From Xylophilus sp. GW821-FHT01B05 (GTDB lineage: Bacteria; Pseudomonadota; Gammaproteobacteria; Burkholderiales; Burkholderiaceae_C), in contig CP152408.1 of the NCBI GenBank assembly GCA_038961845.1, forward strand, positions 806,001-870,000: a DNA stretch of 64,000 bases, in the 5' to 3' direction. How positions within the stretch are numbered: the stretch's first letter is position 1; the number at the start of each line of letters is the position of its first letter. The position numbers and the translations under genes were made by a program. The notes beneath the pieces were generated by a model that did no database searches, had not been told where the DNA came from, and was given only the letters and a program-made list of their open reading frames with translations. Shown in pieces: positions 8,494 through 17,779 of the stretch.

Positions 8494-10191
8494 ATGACCG
8501 CAACCCAAGGCCCCGCCACCAGCCATGACGCGCAAGACGACGACATCACGCTGGAGCTGCGCCGCCGCCAACTGTTCGGCATGACAGGCGCGCTGCTGGC
8601 CACGGGCTTGGTCGGGGGGCTGTGGCCCGGCGCAGCCCAGGCCGAGATCGGCAGCCTGCCCAACACCGAGCAGGGCGCGCAGCGTGGGGGCTCGCTTGAC
8701 GCGACGGTGCACCCCGAGCCGCCGACGCTGGCCTTCTTCATCAACACCTCGACGCCCGGTCGCACGGTGGTTAGCAAGATATTCGACGGCCTGCTGGATT
8801 ACGGCCCTGACCTCAAACCGCGCCCGCAACTGGCTGAAAGCGTGGAGGTCTCGCCAGACGGGCTGACGGTGCGCATCAAGCTGCGCAAGAACGTGCTCTG
8901 GCACGACGGCAAGCCCTTTACTTCTGCCGACGTGAAGTTTTCTGCCGAGAACGTGTGGAAGCAATACGCCCCGTTTGCGCGCCGGGTGTTCCAGCATCTG
9001 TCCAAGGTCGAGGCACCCGACAGCCACAGCATCGTGCTGACGCTGGCCAAGCCCACGCCCGTGGTGCTCAACGCGCTTGACGTGGTGGCGGCACCCATCC
9101 TGCCCAAGCACCTGTACGAAGGCACGGACATCCCGAACAATCCCTACAACAACAAGCCCGTGGGCACCGGGCCTTTTGTGTTCAAGGAGTGGTCGCGCGG
9201 CAGCCACATTGCGCTGGAGCGCTTTGACAAATACTGGGTGCCCGGCCTGCCGTATCTCGACAAGCTCACCTTCAAGATCATCCCCGACGTAGCGGGCCGC
9301 GCCACCGCGCTGGAGACCGGCGCCATCCAGTACGGCGAGCGCAATCCCGTGACCTTCGCCGACGCCGACCGGCTGGCCAAGCTGCCGCAGCTCACGCTCG
9401 ACACGGCCGGCTACAACGGCTTTGCCACCGTGCTGTGGCTGCTGCCCAACCTGCGCGACCCGATCCTTGGCAACCTCAAGGTGCGCCAGGCCATTGCGCA
9501 TGCGGTCAACAAGGATCTGCTGGTGAAGACGGTGTGGGGCGGCTATGCCAGGCCCGCCACGGGGCCGGTGGCCTCGCAGGTCAGCTCCTTCTATACCAAG
9601 GACACGCAGCAGTACCCGTTCGACACCCAGAAGGCGCAAGCGCTGCTCGACGAGGCCGGCTACCCCAAGAAGGCCGACGGCTGGCGCTTCAAGCTCAACC
9701 ACGACTTCATTCCCTTTGGCGATGACTACCGACGTACTGGCGAGTTCGTGCGGCAGGCGCTGCGCGCCGTTGGCATCGACGTGACGCTGCGTGCGCTCGA
9801 TCTTGCGACCTGGTCGAAGAACGTGTTCGCCGACTACAACTACCAGCTCGCCAGTTCCTGGGGCGTGAACTGGTCCGATCCGCAGTTGGGCGTGGAGCCG
9901 CTCTACTGGTCCAAGTCCGAGAGCAAGGGCACGCCCTGGACCAACGCCTCTGGCTACGCCAGCGCCGAAGCCGACCGCGTGATCGAGGCTGCGCAGACCG
10001 AGCCTGATCCAGCCAAGCGTGTGGCCCTGTACCACGAGCTGCAGAAGATCGTGCAACGCGACCTGTCGCAGATCAACCTCTTCGAGTTCCGCTGGTTCGG
10101 CATCTGGGCGCGCAACCTGCGCAACGTGACCGACTCCTTCAACCACAGCCAGAGCAACTTCGCGCGCGTCTGGCTGGACGCGAAGAGGTGA
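8494..10191 (+). CDS. ABC transporter periplasmic substrate-binding protein, SBP family 5 (copy 1)
   Basis: A 565-residue family-5 extracellular binding protein of the DppA/OppA type. The N-terminus carries a twin-arginine-like signal (ELRRRQLFGM at about 21-30) followed by a hydrophobic stretch and an AQA cleavage site, so export may be by Tat. The conserved core includes SAENVWKQYAPFARRVF and LASSWGVNWSDPQLGVEPLYW. It lies between the ATPase gene and the two permease genes. A close paralogue with the same domain text sits at 21265. The ligand is unknown; the adjoining SfnB genes point to a sulfur compound. Confidence 0.88.
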   Translation: MTATQGPATSHDAQDDDITLELRRRQLFGMTGALLATGLVGGLWPGAAQAEIGSLPNTEQGAQRGGSLDATVHPEPPTLAFFINTSTPGRTVVSKIFDGLLDYGPDLKPRPQLAESVEVSPDGLTVRIKLRKNVLWHDGKPFTSADVKFSAENVWKQYAPFARRVFQHLSKVEAPDSHSIVLTLAKPTPVVLNALDVVAAPILPKHLYEGTDIPNNPYNNKPVGTGPFVFKEWSRGSHIALERFDKYWVPGLPYLDKLTFKIIPDVAGRATALETGAIQYGERNPVTFADADRLAKLPQLTLDTAGYNGFATVLWLLPNLRDPILGNLKVRQAIAHAVNKDLLVKTVWGGYARPATGPVASQVSSFYTKDTQQYPFDTQKAQALLDEAGYPKKADGWRFKLNHDFIPFGDDYRRTGEFVRQALRAVGIDVTLRALDLATWSKNVFADYNYQLASSWGVNWSDPQLGVEPLYWSKSESKGTPWTNASGYASAEADRVIEAAQTEPDPAKRVALYHELQKIVQRDLSQINLFEFRWFGIWARNLRNVTDSFNHSQSNFARVWLDAKR

Positions 10192-10199
10192 GCCTGCCG

Positions 10200-11216
10200 A
10201 TGACCAAGCGAGTCCTCCGCCGGCTGCTGCAACTGCTGGGCGTGGTGCTGTCCACGGCGGTGCTCAACTTTGCGCTGCTGAAGGCGCTGCCAGGCGACCT
10301 GGTGGACGTAATCGCCAGCGAGAGCGGCAGCGTCACAGCCGACTACGTCGCGCAGTTGCGCCAGATGTATGGGCTGGACCGCAATGCGTTTGAGCAGTTG
10401 CTGAGCTACCTTGGCCGCATCGCGCAGGGTGACCTGGGCTTTTCGTTCCGCTTTGGCGAGCCTGTGCTGGGCCTGGTGCTGGACCGGCTCGGCCCCACGC
10501 TGGCGCTGGTCGGTACGGCGCTGAGCCTCTCGGTGCTGGTGGGCGTGCTGCTGGGCATTGCCGCGGCACGGCGCCCGCATGGTGCGTTGGATACCGTGAT
10601 CTCTGCACTTGCCACGCTGGGCTACTCGGCGCCCATGTTCTGGACGGCGCTGATGCTGATCGTGCTGTTTGGCGTGCAGCTGAATTGGCTGCCGATTGGC
10701 GGGCTGCGCGACGTCAGCGCCGGCCACGCCGGCCTGCGCCTGTGGCTGGACTACGCGCACCACCTGGTGCTGCCGGCGCTTACGCTGGCGATCTACTACG
10801 TGGCGGTGTACGCACGGCTGTCGCGCGCCTCGATGATCGAGACGCTGGCCGAGGACTACATCCGCACCGCGCGTGCCAAGGGCGCGGGCGAGGCGCGCGT
10901 GATCTTCGTGCACGCGCTGAGCAATGCCGTGTTGCCGGTGCTCACCATGCTGGGCCTGCAGAGCAGTGCGCTGCTGGGCGGCTCCATCGTGGTGGAGACG
11001 GTGTTTGGCTGGCCCGGCCTGGGCCAGCTCTCGTTCGAGGCCATCAAGAGCCGCGACATTCCCTTGCTGCTGGCGGTGTTGCTGCTCAGCGGTGTGCTGG
11101 TGGTGCTGACCAATCTGCTGGTGGACTTGCTGCAGGGCCAGCTGGACCCGCGTGTGCGCGCACGCCTGGCCATTGGTGGCCAGGTGCAGGCGGCGGACGC
11201 AGCGGAGGCCGCATGA
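10200..11216 (+). CDS. ABC transporter permease, DppB/OppB type
   Basis: A 338-residue integral membrane protein with about six membrane helices and the binding-protein-dependent permease EAA region (YIRTARAKGAGEARVIFVHA). It forms the channel with the following permease. The ATG at 10200 is preferred because AGAGGTGAG lies 7-9 nt before it; a GTG at 10188 overlapping the previous stop would add four residues and is also possible. The stop overlaps the next start (ATGA). Confidence 0.87.
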   Translation: MTKRVLRRLLQLLGVVLSTAVLNFALLKALPGDLVDVIASESGSVTADYVAQLRQMYGLDRNAFEQLLSYLGRIAQGDLGFSFRFGEPVLGLVLDRLGPTLALVGTALSLSVLVGVLLGIAAARRPHGALDTVISALATLGYSAPMFWTALMLIVLFGVQLNWLPIGGLRDVSAGHAGLRLWLDYAHHLVLPALTLAIYYVAVYARLSRASMIETLAEDYIRTARAKGAGEARVIFVHALSNAVLPVLTMLGLQSSALLGGSIVVETVFGWPGLGQLSFEAIKSRDIPLLLAVLLLSGVLVVLTNLLVDLLQGQLDPRVRARLAIGGQVQAADAAEAA

Positions 11217-12043
11217 AGCGCTGGTACCTGCAGCCCTCCATCCTGCTCGGCGGCAGCATCCTGCTGCTTGTGTTCGCGGCGGCACTGCTGGCCGGCGTGC
11301 TCTATCCCGGCGATCCGCTGGACATGGTGGGCGCGCCCTTTGTGTGGCCCGGCAATGACGCCGCGGTGCCACTGGGCACCGACCTCATGGGACGCGATCT
11401 GGCGGCCGGGCTGCTGCACGGTGCGCGGGTGTCGCTGCTGGTGGGGGTGTCATCAGCGCTGATTGCGCTGGTGATTGGCATCGCGCTTGGTGCGGCTGCG
11501 GGCTTCTACGGTGGGCGGGTGGACGCGGTGCTTACGCGCATCACCGAGTTCTTCCAGACCATCCCGGCCTTTCTGCTGGCGATCATTTTGGTGGCGGTGT
11601 TGCAGCCCTCCATCGGCACCATCGTGTTTGCGCTGGGCGTGACCTCGTGGACCAGCATTGCGCGGCTGGTGCGGGCTGAATTTTTGTCGCTGCGCGAGCG
11701 CGAGTTTGTCAAGGCCAGCATTGCGCTGGGGGCCAGTGACGCGCACCTGATCTTCCGCGAGATCCTGCCCAATGCATGGACGCCGGTCATCGTCTCGACG
11801 GCGCTGCTGGTGGCCAACGCCATCCTGTCCGAGGCTGGCCTGTCCTTCCTCGGTTTGGGCGATCCCAACGTCGTGAGCTGGGGTTCCATGATCGGCCTGG
11901 GCCGTGACGCGCTGCGCACCGCCTGGTACATGACGGCCATCCCCGGCGTCGCCATCGTGCTCACGGTGCTGGGCCTGAACCTGTTGAGCGATGCCTTGCA
12001 TGCCGCACTCAATCCACGCCTGCGCCGTGCGCGGCAGGCCTAG
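11213..12043 (+). CDS. ABC transporter permease, DppC/OppC type
   Basis: A 276-residue permease with an N-terminal helix, the PLGTDLMGRDL segment typical of DppC-type proteins and the EAA loop (EFVKASIALGASDAHLIFREI). It pairs with the upstream permease. The ATG at 11213 overlaps the previous stop by 4 bp, which fixes the start. It is slightly short for the family (about 290), lacking part of the cytoplasmic N-terminus. Confidence 0.88.
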   Translation: MKRWYLQPSILLGGSILLLVFAAALLAGVLYPGDPLDMVGAPFVWPGNDAAVPLGTDLMGRDLAAGLLHGARVSLLVGVSSALIALVIGIALGAAAGFYGGRVDAVLTRITEFFQTIPAFLLAIILVAVLQPSIGTIVFALGVTSWTSIARLVRAEFLSLREREFVKASIALGASDAHLIFREILPNAWTPVIVSTALLVANAILSEAGLSFLGLGDPNVVSWGSMIGLGRDALRTAWYMTAIPGVAIVLTVLGLNLLSDALHAALNPRLRRARQA

Positions 12044-12071
12044 CAACCCCCCATTCCCTGACGAGACATCG

Positions 12072-13325
12072 ATGTCCCTTATTTCCGAAAACCTTCCCGA
12101 CACCCCGCGCCTGCCGCGCATACCCGACCCCGCGCGGGTGCAGCGCATCGCCAGCGATGCCCAGGCGCTGGAGGCGGCACACCGCCTTGCGGCCACGTTC
12201 GCGGTGGGCGCTTCGCAGCGCGACCGCGAGCGGCGCCTGCCGTGGGACGAGCTGCACCTTTGGTCTGAAAGCGGACTGGGCGGCATCACCGTGCCGCGCG
12301 AGCATGGCGGTGCAGACGTGTCCTATGCCACGCTGGCCGAGGTCTTCGTCATTCTGTGCGCGGCCGATCCGGCGCTGGGCCAGATCCCGCAGAACCACTT
12401 CGGCCTGCTGGGTGTGCTGCGCGAGGTCGGCACCGAGGCACAGAAGCAGCGCCTGTATGGCGAAGTGCTGGCCGGCCGGCGCCTGGGCAACGGCGGGCCG
12501 GAGCGCCGCTCCAAGGACGCCGCCACCATCCTGCAGGGCACGACGCGCCTGGTGCGCACACCGCAAGGCTTGCGCCTGAGCGGGCGGCGCTTCTATTCGA
12601 CCGGTGCGCTGTTTGCGCACCGCATCCCTTCGCGCGCACTGGACGACGATGGCCGCGCCGTGCAGGTCTGGGTGCCGCGCGATGCGCCGGGCCTCACGGT
12701 GATTGACGATTGGTCATCCTTTGGCCAACGCACCACGGCCAGCGGCAGTGTGGTGTTCGAGAACGTGGCCATCGACGAGGCCGACGTGCTCCCCATCTGG
12801 CAACTGGCAGACCGGCCCGGCCTGTTTGGCCCCAACTCGCAGATCGTGCAGGCCGCCATCGACCAGGGCATTGCCGAAGCAGCGGTGGCCGACGCCATCA
12901 GCTTTGTGCGCGAGAAGGCGCGGCCCTGGATGGACTCGGGCGTGGCGCACGCGCATGACGACCCTTACATCATCGCGGACCTGGGCCGCCTGCAGATCGA
13001 CCTGCATGCCGCCCGCGAAGTGCTGCTGGAGACCGGCCGCCTGTTCGACGAGATCGCCACCCAGCCCTTGACCGAGGCATCGAGCGCGCGCGCCTCGGTC
13101 GCCGTGGCTGAGGCCAAGGTGCTCACCACGCGCATTGCGCTCGAAGCCAGCGAGAAGCTGTTTGAACTCGCCGGCTCATCGGCCACGCGCGCCCAGCACA
13201 ACCTGGACCGCCACTGGCGCAACGCGCGCACCCACACGCTGCACGACCCGGTCCGCTGGAAGGTGCAGCTCGTGGGCAACCACTTGCTGAACGGCGTTTT
13301 GCCAGCTCGCCATTCCTGGAACTGA
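12072..13325 (+). CDS. SfnB-family flavin-dependent sulfur-acquisition oxidoreductase (copy 1)
   Basis: A 417-residue acyl-CoA-dehydrogenase-fold flavoprotein of the SfnB/DszC group, which use reduced flavin and O2 on sulfur compounds (dimethylsulfone, dibenzothiophene and related). Seen are the N-terminal helical block with RDRERRLPWDEL, the QIPQNHFG segment, GRRFYSTGALFAH near the middle, and the diagnostic C-terminus [15 protein letters not shown]. It is the most divergent of three copies here: it has GNGGPERRSKD and a distinct C-terminal third. ATG 12072 is the first good start after the permease. The exact substrate is unknown. Confidence 0.85.
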   Translation: MSLISENLPDTPRLPRIPDPARVQRIASDAQALEAAHRLAATFAVGASQRDRERRLPWDELHLWSESGLGGITVPREHGGADVSYATLAEVFVILCAADPALGQIPQNHFGLLGVLREVGTEAQKQRLYGEVLAGRRLGNGGPERRSKDAATILQGTTRLVRTPQGLRLSGRRFYSTGALFAHRIPSRALDDDGRAVQVWVPRDAPGLTVIDDWSSFGQRTTASGSVVFENVAIDEADVLPIWQLADRPGLFGPNSQIVQAAIDQGIAEAAVADAISFVREKARPWMDSGVAHAHDDPYIIADLGRLQIDLHAAREVLLETGRLFDEIATQPLTEASSARASVAVAEAKVLTTRIALEASEKLFELAGSSATRAQHNLDRHWRNARTHTLHDPVRWKVQLVGNHLLNGVLPARHSWN

Positions 13326-13326
13326 G

Positions 13327-14571
13327 ATGACGCTAGACCTTGCACCCGCCCCAGCGGAAGCCCGCGCTGCGACGCCGCCTGCGCGCGTTCCCGCCACCAT
13401 CCGCGACGACGCCGAAGCCATCGCCGCAGCCCATCGCCTTGCCGCTGCATTCGCCCCCGAAGCCGCGCTGCGCGACCGCGAGCGCCGCCTGCCTTGGGAC
13501 GAGTTGGACGCCTTTGTCGCCAGCGGCCTGTGGGCCATCACCGTGCCGCGGGCCTTTGGCGGCCCGGGCGTGTCGAATGCGACGTTGGCCGAGGTAGTGG
13601 CCATCATCTCCGCAGCCGATGGCTCGCTGGGCCAGATTCCGCAGAACCATTTCTATGCGCTGGAGGTATTGCGCGTGGGCGGCAGCGCGGCGCAGCAGCG
13701 TTTCTTCTATGGCCGTGTGCTGGCGGGTGATCGCTTTGGCAACGCACTGGCCGAGGTCGGCCACAAGGACTTCAAGCGCCGCACGCGGCTCACGCCTGAC
13801 GGCAGCGGATTCCGGCTGGATGGCCGCAAGTTCTATTGCACCGGCGCGCTGTACGCGCACTGGATTCCTACCTTGGTGGCCGCGCTGGAAGAAGGGCGTG
13901 AAGTCACCTACCTGGCCTTCGTCCCGCGCGACGCCGAGGGCGTGCAGATCACCGATGACTGGGACGGCTTTGGCCAGCGGGTGACGGGCAGTGGGTCTGT
14001 CACCTTCGACAACGTGCAGGTGAAGGCCGAGTGGGTCGTTCCCTTTCTCGCCTCCTTTGAGCGGCCAACCACCATCGGCCCCGTCGCGCAGATCATGCAC
14101 GCGGCCATTGACCTTGGCATCGGGCGCGGCGCATTGGCGGCCACGCTGCCCTTTGTGCGTGAATGCTCTCGTCCCTGGATCGATGCCAAGGTAGAACGCG
14201 CCAGCGACGATCCGCTGCTGATCCAACAGGTGGGCGAGATCGCCCTACGCCTGCGCGCGGCAGAAGCCCTGGTGCGCCGCGCCGGCCGCATCGTCGATAC
14301 CGCACAGGCCGCGCCGGACGAGCGCAGCGTGGCCGCGGCTTCCATCGCCGTAGCCGAGGCGCGTGCACTGACCACCACCGCCTCGCTGGATGCGGGCAGC
14401 CGCCTGTTCGAACTGGCCGGCACCAGCGCCACGCTGGACGGCCTGGGCCTGGATCGCTTCTGGCGTAACGCGCGCACCCACACCCTGCATGACCCGGTGC
14501 GCTGGAAGTACCACGCCGTGGGCAACTACTACCTCAACGACCGCATTCCACCGCGCCACGGCGCACTTTGA
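13327..14571 (+). CDS. SfnB-family flavin-dependent sulfur-acquisition oxidoreductase (copy 2)
   Basis: A 414-residue paralogue of the previous gene, starting 1 bp after its stop. It has the same block order: [48 protein letters not shown] and [20 protein letters not shown]. About the last 165 codons (from about 14080) are nearly identical in DNA to copy 3 at 22929, while the first part differs more, pointing to gene conversion or recent duplication. As a reduced-flavin monooxygenase it needs a flavin reductase; none is intact in this operon. Confidence 0.85.
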   Translation: MTLDLAPAPAEARAATPPARVPATIRDDAEAIAAAHRLAAAFAPEAALRDRERRLPWDELDAFVASGLWAITVPRAFGGPGVSNATLAEVVAIISAADGSLGQIPQNHFYALEVLRVGGSAAQQRFFYGRVLAGDRFGNALAEVGHKDFKRRTRLTPDGSGFRLDGRKFYCTGALYAHWIPTLVAALEEGREVTYLAFVPRDAEGVQITDDWDGFGQRVTGSGSVTFDNVQVKAEWVVPFLASFERPTTIGPVAQIMHAAIDLGIGRGALAATLPFVRECSRPWIDAKVERASDDPLLIQQVGEIALRLRAAEALVRRAGRIVDTAQAAPDERSVAAASIAVAEARALTTTASLDAGSRLFELAGTSATLDGLGLDRFWRNARTHTLHDPVRWKYHAVGNYYLNDRIPPRHGAL

Positions 14572-14584
14572 AAGACACAGAACC

Positions 14585-15538
14585 ATGCGACCCCTGAATT
14601 TCCACCGCCGCCTGTCCCTGTTGCTTGCCGGCCTGTTGCTGGCCGGCACGTCTCACGCCGCTGACCCAATCGTGCTGAAGGTCGGTGACCAGAACTATTA
14701 CAACATCCGTGCCTCCGTGGAGCTGTCCAAGGCGCTGGAAGGGGCTTCGTACAAGGTCGAGTGGTCGGGCTTCCAGGCGGCCGCGCCGTTGTCAGAGGCG
14801 CTCAACGCGGGCGCCATCGACATCGGCTTTCTGGGCGATTCGGGCTTCTTGTTCCTGGCCTCCAAAAGCAGCACGGCCCGGCTGATCGGCGTGACGCGGC
14901 AGAACCCCAAGACGGTGGCGCTACTGGTGCCAAAGAACTCCACCGCCAAGACCATTGCCGACCTCAAGGGCAAGAAGGTTGCCTATTGGCCCGGTGCGTG
15001 GAGCCAGCAACTGACCTTGGGGGCGCTGGACAAGGCTGGCTTGCCGGCCGACTATGTGCAGTTCGTCAAGCTCATGCCGCTGGATGCGGCCAGCGCACTG
15101 CCGGGTGGCAGCATCGACGCCTTCCCGGTCTGGGAGCCCTACATCTCGCAGCAGATCGTGCAGTCCGGCGCGCGGGCGCTGTTCACGGCCGAAGGCGTGA
15201 TCCCGGCGCTCAGCACCATCGCGGCCTACGGCCCCTCCATCGAGACCAAGCGCGCGGCCATCGCCGACTTTCTGGTGCGCCTGAAAACCGCCAGGGCCTG
15301 GGTCAATGCCAACACCGACGCCTATGCCGACGCCTGGGCCCAGCGCGCCAACCTGGACCGTGAGGTGTCGCGGCACTGGTTGCGCCAGGCGGGGCTCACC
15401 GTAGGCCCGGTCGATGCGCAGGCCGCCCGCGACATCCAGGGTACGGCCGACTTCCTGCACAAGGTAGAGGTGCTGCCCGCAGCCTTCGACACCCGCAAGG
15501 TGATCGACACCTCGTTCACGCAAGCGCTCTCGCAGTAG
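14585..15538 (+). CDS. SsuA-like aliphatic sulfonate/taurine-type ABC substrate-binding protein
   Basis: A 317-residue periplasmic binding protein with a Sec signal peptide (LLLAGLLLAGTSHAA). It shows the SsuA/TauA/NitT order of motifs: VGDQNYYN, the ALNAGAIDIGFLGDSG strand-turn, DLKGKKVAYWPGAWSQ and DAFPVWEPY. SsuA normally feeds SsuB/SsuC; no such permease or ATPase lies in the window, so this is a solitary binding protein here and may use a transporter encoded elsewhere. The neighbouring LLM and SfnB monooxygenases support a sulfonate or similar ligand. Confidence 0.82.
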   Translation: MRPLNFHRRLSLLLAGLLLAGTSHAADPIVLKVGDQNYYNIRASVELSKALEGASYKVEWSGFQAAAPLSEALNAGAIDIGFLGDSGFLFLASKSSTARLIGVTRQNPKTVALLVPKNSTAKTIADLKGKKVAYWPGAWSQQLTLGALDKAGLPADYVQFVKLMPLDAASALPGGSIDAFPVWEPYISQQIVQSGARALFTAEGVIPALSTIAAYGPSIETKRAAIADFLVRLKTARAWVNANTDAYADAWAQRANLDREVSRHWLRQAGLTVGPVDAQAARDIQGTADFLHKVEVLPAAFDTRKVIDTSFTQALSQ

Positions 15539-15544
15539 GCACAC

Positions 15545-16954
15545 ATGGCAGCCAAGAAGAAGCAGATCCTGCTCAACGCGTTCAACATGAACTGCGTGGG
15601 CCATATCAACCACGGGCTGTGGACGCACCCGCGTGACCACTCCGGCGACTACAACAGCATCGACTACTGGACCGGGATGGCGCGCACGCTGGAGCGTGGC
15701 CTGTTCGATGGCCTGTTCATCGCCGACATCGTGGGCGTCTACGACATCTACCAGGGCAATATCGATACCACGCTGCGTGAATCGATCCAGTTGCCGGTGA
15801 ACGACCCGCTGTTGCTGGTCTCGGCCATGGCGGCAGTGACAAAGCACCTGGGATTCGGCGTGACGGTGAACCTCAGCTACGAGCAGCCCTACCTGCTGGC
15901 GCGCAAGTTCTCTACGCTCGATCACCTCACCCGCGGGCGCATCGGCTGGAACATCGTCACCGGTTACCTCGACAGCGCCGCGCGCGCCATGGGCCGCACC
16001 GAGCAGATCCCGCACGACGAGCGCTACGACCGCGCCGACGAGTACCTGGAAGTGCTCTACAAGCTGTGGGAGGGCAGTTGGGAAGATGGGGCGGTGCGCC
16101 GCGACAAGGCCGCGCGCGTGTTTACAGACCCGGCCAGGGTGCACAAGGTGCAGCACCAGGGGCGCTACTACCAGCTCGACGGCTACCACCTGAGCGAGCC
16201 CTCGCCGCAGCGCACGCCGGTGCTGTTTCAGGCGGGCAGCTCGGGCCGCGGGCAGCAGTTTGCGGCGCGGCACGCGGAGTGCGTCTTCATCTCGCCGCCG
16301 AGCAAAGAGGCCGCGCGAAAATCCGTGCAGGTCCTGCGCGAGCAATTGGTCCGGGCAGGCCGCCGGCCGGATGACATCAAGGTCTTTGTGGGCGCTGCCG
16401 TGGTGCCGGGCGCAACGGAGAAGCAGGCGCGCGAGAAGTACGCCGACTACCTGAGCTATGCCAGCCGCGAGGCCGGGCTTGCGCATTTCTCGGCGAGCGT
16501 CGGTATCGACTACGCGCGCTACGGGCTGGACGAACGCATCGAATACGGCAAGACCAATGCCATCGAGTCGGCTGCGCGCACCGCCGAGCAGAACGGCTGG
16601 ACGCGGCGCAAGCTGCTCGACCTGTTCGAGATTGGCGGGCGCTACCCGGCCATCGTCGGTGACGCAGGGCAGGTGGCTGACGAGCTGCAGTCCTGGGTCG
16701 ACGAGGCCGGTGTGGACGGCTTCAACATCAGCCGCACGGTAGTGCCCGAGAGCTACGAGGACTTTGTCGACCTCGTGGTGCCCGAGCTGCAGCAGCGCGG
16801 CGTCTACAAGACGGCCTACGCCGAAGGCACGCTGCGCGCCCGTATTGGTGGCGAGGGCGACCGCCTGCCGGCACGGCATGCGGCGGCGCAGTTCCGCAAC
16901 CCTTCATCGCTGGGGGCGCCGGCCCCTTCCCTTCCCCAACTGTCGCAGGTTTGA
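15545..16954 (+). CDS. FMN-dependent LLM monooxygenase, NtaA/SnaA/DszA family
   Basis: A 469-residue bacterial-luciferase-like monooxygenase. The N-terminal pattern (LNAFNMNCVGHINHGLW, FDGLFIADIVGVYD), the GRIGWNIVTGYLDSAARAMG block and YYQLDGYHLSEPSPQRTPVLFQAG are typical of NtaA/DmoA/DszA enzymes that oxidise large organic substrates with FMNH2. It follows the SsuA-like gene by 6 bp. The member enzymes act on sulfones, dimethylsulfide or nitrilotriacetate; context favours a sulfur compound. Confidence 0.86.
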   Translation: MAAKKKQILLNAFNMNCVGHINHGLWTHPRDHSGDYNSIDYWTGMARTLERGLFDGLFIADIVGVYDIYQGNIDTTLRESIQLPVNDPLLLVSAMAAVTKHLGFGVTVNLSYEQPYLLARKFSTLDHLTRGRIGWNIVTGYLDSAARAMGRTEQIPHDERYDRADEYLEVLYKLWEGSWEDGAVRRDKAARVFTDPARVHKVQHQGRYYQLDGYHLSEPSPQRTPVLFQAGSSGRGQQFAARHAECVFISPPSKEAARKSVQVLREQLVRAGRRPDDIKVFVGAAVVPGATEKQAREKYADYLSYASREAGLAHFSASVGIDYARYGLDERIEYGKTNAIESAARTAEQNGWTRRKLLDLFEIGGRYPAIVGDAGQVADELQSWVDEAGVDGFNISRTVVPESYEDFVDLVVPELQQRGVYKTAYAEGTLRARIGGEGDRLPARHAAAQFRNPSSLGAPAPSLPQLSQV

Positions 16955-16958
16955 TCCC

Positions 16959-17768
16959 ATGAAACTCCCTCGCCTCTTGTGGGCCGTCGTCTCTTCGCTC
17001 CTGCTTGCCGCCACGGCGCAGGCCCAGCAACTCAAGATCGGCGTCACGCCGGGCTCGCTCGCCGACTCGGTCGAGGTGGCCGCCAAAGAGGCGCGCCAGC
17101 AGGGCCTGGACGTGAAGGTGATCGAGTTCACCGACTGGACCACGCCCAACACGGCGCTGGCTGCGGGCGACATCGATCTGAACTACTTCCAACACCAGGC
17201 CTTTCTCGATAACGCCATCAAGGAGCGCGGCTACAAGTTCACCAGCGTGGCCACGGGGCTGCTGCCCAACATCGGCTTGTATTCGCTCAAGCTCAAGCGC
17301 TTTGATGAACTGAAGGAGGGGGCCCGCGTAGGCGTGGCCAATGACCCGGTCAACCAGGGGCGCGGCCTGCAATTGCTGGAGAAAGCCGGCCTCATCAAGC
17401 TGCGCGACGGCGTGGGCGCGCGCGGTGGGCTGAACGACATCGTGGCCAACCCGAAGAAGCTCAAGTTCTCTGAAATAGAAGGCCCGCAACTGGTGCGCGC
17501 GCTCGACGACCTGGACCTGGCCCAGGGCTACCCGGCGCACTACGTCAACGCCGGCAAGCCGCAGATCGCCGGCAGCGCGCTGCTGTACTCGGGCATCGAT
17601 GACGTGTACTTCGCCATTCGCTTCGTCTCGCGCCAGGACAACGCAAAAGACCCGCGCGTGCTGAAGTTCGTGAAGATCTACCAGGATTCGCCAGCGGTGC
17701 GCGCGCAGATCCATAAGTCCTTTGCCGACAACGACAAGCTCTACAGCTTGCCCTGGGTGAACCAGTAA
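16959..17768 (+). CDS. MetQ/NLPA-family ABC substrate-binding protein (copy 1)
   Basis: A 269-residue NLPA lipoprotein-family protein ([48 protein letters not shown]). Unlike E. coli MetQ it has no lipobox; the leader ends in LLLAATAQAQ, a signal-peptidase-I type site, so the protein should be soluble in the periplasm. It probably delivers methionine or another small sulfur compound to MetN/MetI encoded downstream. It lies 4 bp after the monooxygenase gene and is followed by a second close paralogue. Confidence 0.87.
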   Translation: MKLPRLLWAVVSSLLLAATAQAQQLKIGVTPGSLADSVEVAAKEARQQGLDVKVIEFTDWTTPNTALAAGDIDLNYFQHQAFLDNAIKERGYKFTSVATGLLPNIGLYSLKLKRFDELKEGARVGVANDPVNQGRGLQLLEKAGLIKLRDGVGARGGLNDIVANPKKLKFSEIEGPQLVRALDDLDLAQGYPAHYVNAGKPQIAGSALLYSGIDDVYFAIRFVSRQDNAKDPRVLKFVKIYQDSPAVRAQIHKSFADNDKLYSLPWVNQ

Positions 17769-17779
17769 TCCGTTTCTCC

